A DNA stretch of 14,784 nt, from NCBI GenBank assembly GCA_018375675.1, contig JAHACW010000057.1:1-14784 (forward strand). Direction: 5' to 3'. The notes beneath the pieces were generated by a model that did not search any database, was not told the DNA's origin, and saw only the letters and a program-made list of their open reading frames with translations. A program made the translations under genes and the position numbers. This document shows positions 12,938 through 14,784 of this stretch, in pieces; positions within the stretch are counted from its first letter, which is position 1; each line of letters opens with the position of its first letter. The DNA comes from Actinomyces sp. GTDB lineage: Bacteria; Actinomycetota; Actinomycetes; Actinomycetales; Actinomycetaceae.

Positions 12938-13982
12938 TCAGATGGATTCCGGTTTCGACGTCGACGCGATGCGCATCGTTGCCCCCGACGCCGGCGAACT
13001 CGAGCGGGCGGCCGAGGCCGCGCTGCGCCCCAAGAAGCTCTCGGAGTTCGTCGGCCAGCGCGTCGTGCGTGGCCAGCTGCAGCTCGTACTCGACGCCGCG
13101 CGCATGCGCTCGGCCAGCCCCGACCACGTCCTGCTTGCGGGCCCTCCGGGACTCGGCAAGACGACGCTGGCAATGATCATCGCGGCCGAGATGGGAACGT
13201 CCTTGCGACTGACCTCTGGACCCGCGATCCAGCACGCTGGCGACCTCGCCGCGATTCTCTCCGGCCTCCAAGAGGGCGACATCCTCTTCATCGACGAGAT
13301 CCACCGCCTCGCGCGAACCGCCGAGGAAATGCTGTACCTCGCCATGGAGGACTTCCGTGTCGACGTCGTCGTGGGCAAGGGCCCGGGCGCGACCTCGATT
13401 CCACTGACTCTGCCGCCTTTCACCGTCGTCGGCGCCACGACGCGATCCGGCCTGCTTCCGGCCCCGCTGCGCGACCGCTTCGGCTTCACGGCCCATCTTG
13501 AGTTCTACGAGACCGACGAACTCCAGTCGGTGGTCACCCGTTCCGCCTCGCTGCTGGGTTCACCCATCGACGCGCAGGCCGCCCACGAGATCGCCTCGCG
13601 TTCGCGCGGCACTCCTCGTATCGCGAACCGCCTCCTGCGTCGCGTTGTTGATTACGCCCAGGTGCATGGCGACGGGCAGCTGACCCTCGAGGCCGCGCGC
13701 GGTGCGCTCGAACTTTTCGAAGTTGACCCCTCCGGCCTCGACCGCCTCGACCGCGCGGTCCTCGAGGCCGTCTGCCGTCGTTTCGCCGGTGGTCCCGTCG
13801 GTCTCACGACCCTGTCGGTGACGATCGGCGAGGAAGCAGAAACGGTCGAAACCGTCGCGGAACCCTACCTCGTGCGCGAAGGCTTCCTCGTGCGCACCAA
13901 CCGCGGACGCATGGCAACCCCCAAGGCATGGGCCCACCTCGGCCTCACTCCGCCCGCGCCGGACGGTGCTCTCTTCGACTAA
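12930..13982 (+). CDS. ruvB: Holliday junction branch migration helicase RuvB
   Basis: 350 residues. The AAA+ ATPase hexamer pulls DNA through the RuvA-bound junction. Walker A is GPPGLGKTT with K77, Walker B is the DEIH box at 122-125, sensor 1 and the arginine-finger region are [18 protein letters not shown] with R181 and R183, and sensor 2 is in [13 protein letters not shown]. The C-terminal winged helix reads [15 protein letters not shown] and ends near [18 protein letters not shown]. The GTG at 12930 has GGGAGG with 5-nt spacing and overlaps ruvA, so coupling is likely. The stop is TAA 13980-13982. Confidence 0.98.
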   Translation: MADQMDSGFDVDAMRIVAPDAGELERAAEAALRPKKLSEFVGQRVVRGQLQLVLDAARMRSASPDHVLLAGPPGLGKTTLAMIIAAEMGTSLRLTSGPAIQHAGDLAAILSGLQEGDILFIDEIHRLARTAEEMLYLAMEDFRVDVVVGKGPGATSIPLTLPPFTVVGATTRSGLLPAPLRDRFGFTAHLEFYETDELQSVVTRSASLLGSPIDAQAAHEIASRSRGTPRIANRLLRRVVDYAQVHGDGQLTLEAARGALELFEVDPSGLDRLDRAVLEAVCRRFAGGPVGLTTLSVTIGEEAETVETVAEPYLVREGFLVRTNRGRMATPKAWAHLGLTPPAPDGALFD

Positions 13983-14002
13983 AGGGGGAGTGGGCCTCGT
14001 TG

Positions 14003-14031
14003 CCGCCCGTGCAGGCCGTGGGCACGTGCGG
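14003..14031 (+). terminator. Hairpin downstream of ruvB, possible terminator without T-tract
   Basis: CCGCCCGTGC (14003-14012) pairs with GCACGTGCGG (14022-14031), nine of ten positions, across a 9-nt loop. It starts 20 bp after the ruvB stop. The following bases are GAGTGTCAAAAAGG, with no T-run, so standard intrinsic termination is doubtful. Confidence 0.3.
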
Positions 14032-14107
14032 AGTGTCAAAAAGGCTGAGGATGCGTCTAGCGCCGCGCCACACCTTGATCACTTAGGCTAAAACCTTGCT
14101 CGGGCAT

Positions 14108-14113
14108 TAGACT
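14108..14113 (+). promoter_or_regulatory. Putative -10 box (TAGACT) for yajC-secD
   Basis: TAGACT is identical to the box before glnA2 and would start a transcript near 14120, with a leader of about 45 nt before the yajC ATG. A second candidate, TAGGCT, lies at 14084-14089. Neither has a clear -35. The palindrome TAGCGCTA at 14129-14136 falls in the predicted leader; its role is unknown. Confidence 0.4.
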
Positions 14114-14164
14114 GGCAAGGTGCGCTCGTAGCGCTAGACCGTCATCGAAAGTGAATCAGCCTTT

Positions 14165-14570
14165 ATGAACAACTACTTCCTCCTGATCATGGCAGCTTTC
14201 CTCATCGTCTTCATGATGTGGAGCTCGCGCTCCCGCAGGCAGCAGATGCAGAAGCTGGAACAGGAAAAGCGCGATCAGCTCGCAGCTGTCACTCCCGGAG
14301 AATGGGTGCGTACCCGAGGGCTTCTGGGGTCGTTTTGTTGACCTCGACGGCGACATCGTCGTCCTGGAGACCTCTAACGGACACGAGATGTACTGGGAGC
14401 GCGAATTCATCGCCGAGATCGGTGGCCAGCCGCCGCTCGCTGACGCGGAGCAGGCTGAAGCGGACGCCGACGAGGTGGAGACGGTGGAGGAGGACGCATC
14501 CGTCCTCGGCCTCGATCAGGAAGACGCCCAGTCTTTTGACGTGCGCGACACCGACGAGCAGCAGAAGTAA
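14165..14570 (+). pseudogene. yajC: yajC, Sec translocon accessory protein, interrupted by a one-base frameshift
   Basis: YajC associates with SecDF. From ATG 14165 the protein reads MNNYFLLIMAAFLIVFMMW, a typical YajC membrane anchor, then a basic region (SSRSRRQQ), then AAVTPGEWVRT. In this frame it runs into TGA at 14339-14341. The expected continuation GFWGRFVDLDGDIVVLETSNG is present one base out of frame from 14319 and stays open to TAA 14568-14570, ending in an acidic tail. Removing one base from either CCC (14313-14315) or GGG (14318-14320) restores a 134-residue protein. The family call is secure. Whether this is a true mutation, a recoded site or a sequence error cannot be decided here. 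Only a weak purine-rich RBS (GAAAGTGA) precedes the start. It lies 26 bp before secD. Confidence 0.85.
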
Positions 14571-14596
14571 CTCAAGGCTGAACGGAAAGTAGAACC

Positions 14597-14784
14597 GTGG
14601 CATCACACAAGCGACGCCCCGTGCGCGCGCTCGTGACCCTGACCGTCGCCATCGTGGCGGCGTGCGCGGCACTTGCGATCGGGCACTTCATGAAGGGCGT
14701 GTCCCCGTATCCCGACCTGGCCCTTGACCTCAAGGGTGGTACTCAGCTGATCCTGACTCCGACCCCGACGTCGGAGGGACAGCG
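14597..14784 (+). CDS. secD: Protein export membrane protein SecD (3' end outside window)
   Basis: The first 62 codons of SecD, which with SecF uses the proton gradient to help move proteins through SecYEG. A short basic N-terminus (HKRRPVR) leads into a hydrophobic membrane segment at about 11-29. The SecD signature PDLALDLKGGTQLIL follows at about 39-53, where the family has a conserved Gly-Leu-Asp-Leu-x-Gly-Gly pattern. The GTG at 14597 is preceded by CGGAAAG. The position directly after yajC is the conserved arrangement. The long periplasmic-side domain and remaining membrane helices lie beyond the window. Confidence 0.93.
   Translation, partial: MASHKRRPVRALVTLTVAIVAACAALAIGHFMKGVSPYPDLALDLKGGTQLILTPTPTSEGQ

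Noticed and set aside
13983..14164. Possible small RNA gene between ruvB and yajC
   Set aside because: Only an imperfect hairpin without T-tract, two -10-like boxes and a short palindrome are visible; nothing matches a known RNA such as tmRNA, SRP RNA or a riboswitch.

Overview
This window is a GC-rich stretch of an actinobacterial chromosome. It most resembles the Actinomycetaceae (Actinomyces/Schaalia type), though the genus is inferred from gene order and protein style and cannot be proved here. Supporting signs are many GTG starts, 1-13 bp gene overlaps, TANNNT-type -10 boxes with poor -35 boxes, several starts that look leaderless, an actinobacterial GT4 glycogen synthase, the glnA2-glnE pair, and the yebC/pdxST/ruvCAB/yajC/secD neighbourhood. 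It reads as core housekeeping DNA. I found no phage, insertion sequence, CRISPR array, toxin-antitoxin pair, rRNA or tRNA, and I do not think an undescribed multi-gene system is present.

Layout. (1) 2-1168: 3' part of a glycogen/maltose-1-phosphate synthase; the 5' end lies outside. (2) 1205-3486: a soluble ABC ATPase, then an nfeD/SPFH membrane-protein pair, closed by a strong intrinsic terminator at 3500-3540. (3) 3556-8497: glnA2, glnE and a histidine phosphatase, each pair joined by a 4-bp GTGA overlap. (4) 8485-9245: a small minus-strand putative zinc-binding protein that converges on the histidine phosphatase and diverges from a SixA-like phosphatase. (5) 9394-12276: yebC-pdxS-pdxT-ruvC, packed with gaps or overlaps of a few bases. 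(6) 12274-13982: ruvA-ruvB with their own promoter and a probable LexA (SOS) box. (7) 14165-14784: yajC, which is frameshifted, and the 5' end of secD.

Functional grouping. glnA2 and glnE belong to nitrogen metabolism: glutamine synthesis or a related ligation, and adenylyl control of glutamine synthetase. PdxS and PdxT together form the ribose-5-phosphate-dependent PLP synthase. RuvA, RuvB and RuvC move and resolve Holliday junctions. YajC and SecD belong to the Sec export machinery.

Best second-look items: the terminator hairpin sitting between a putative leaderless promoter and the glnA2 start; the LexA box placed so that ruvAB but not ruvC would be under direct SOS control; the single-base frameshift in yajC; and the orphan C-X4-C/C-X2-H protein. 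There are no gene-free stretches over 300 bp. The longest are 9246-9393 and 13983-14164.
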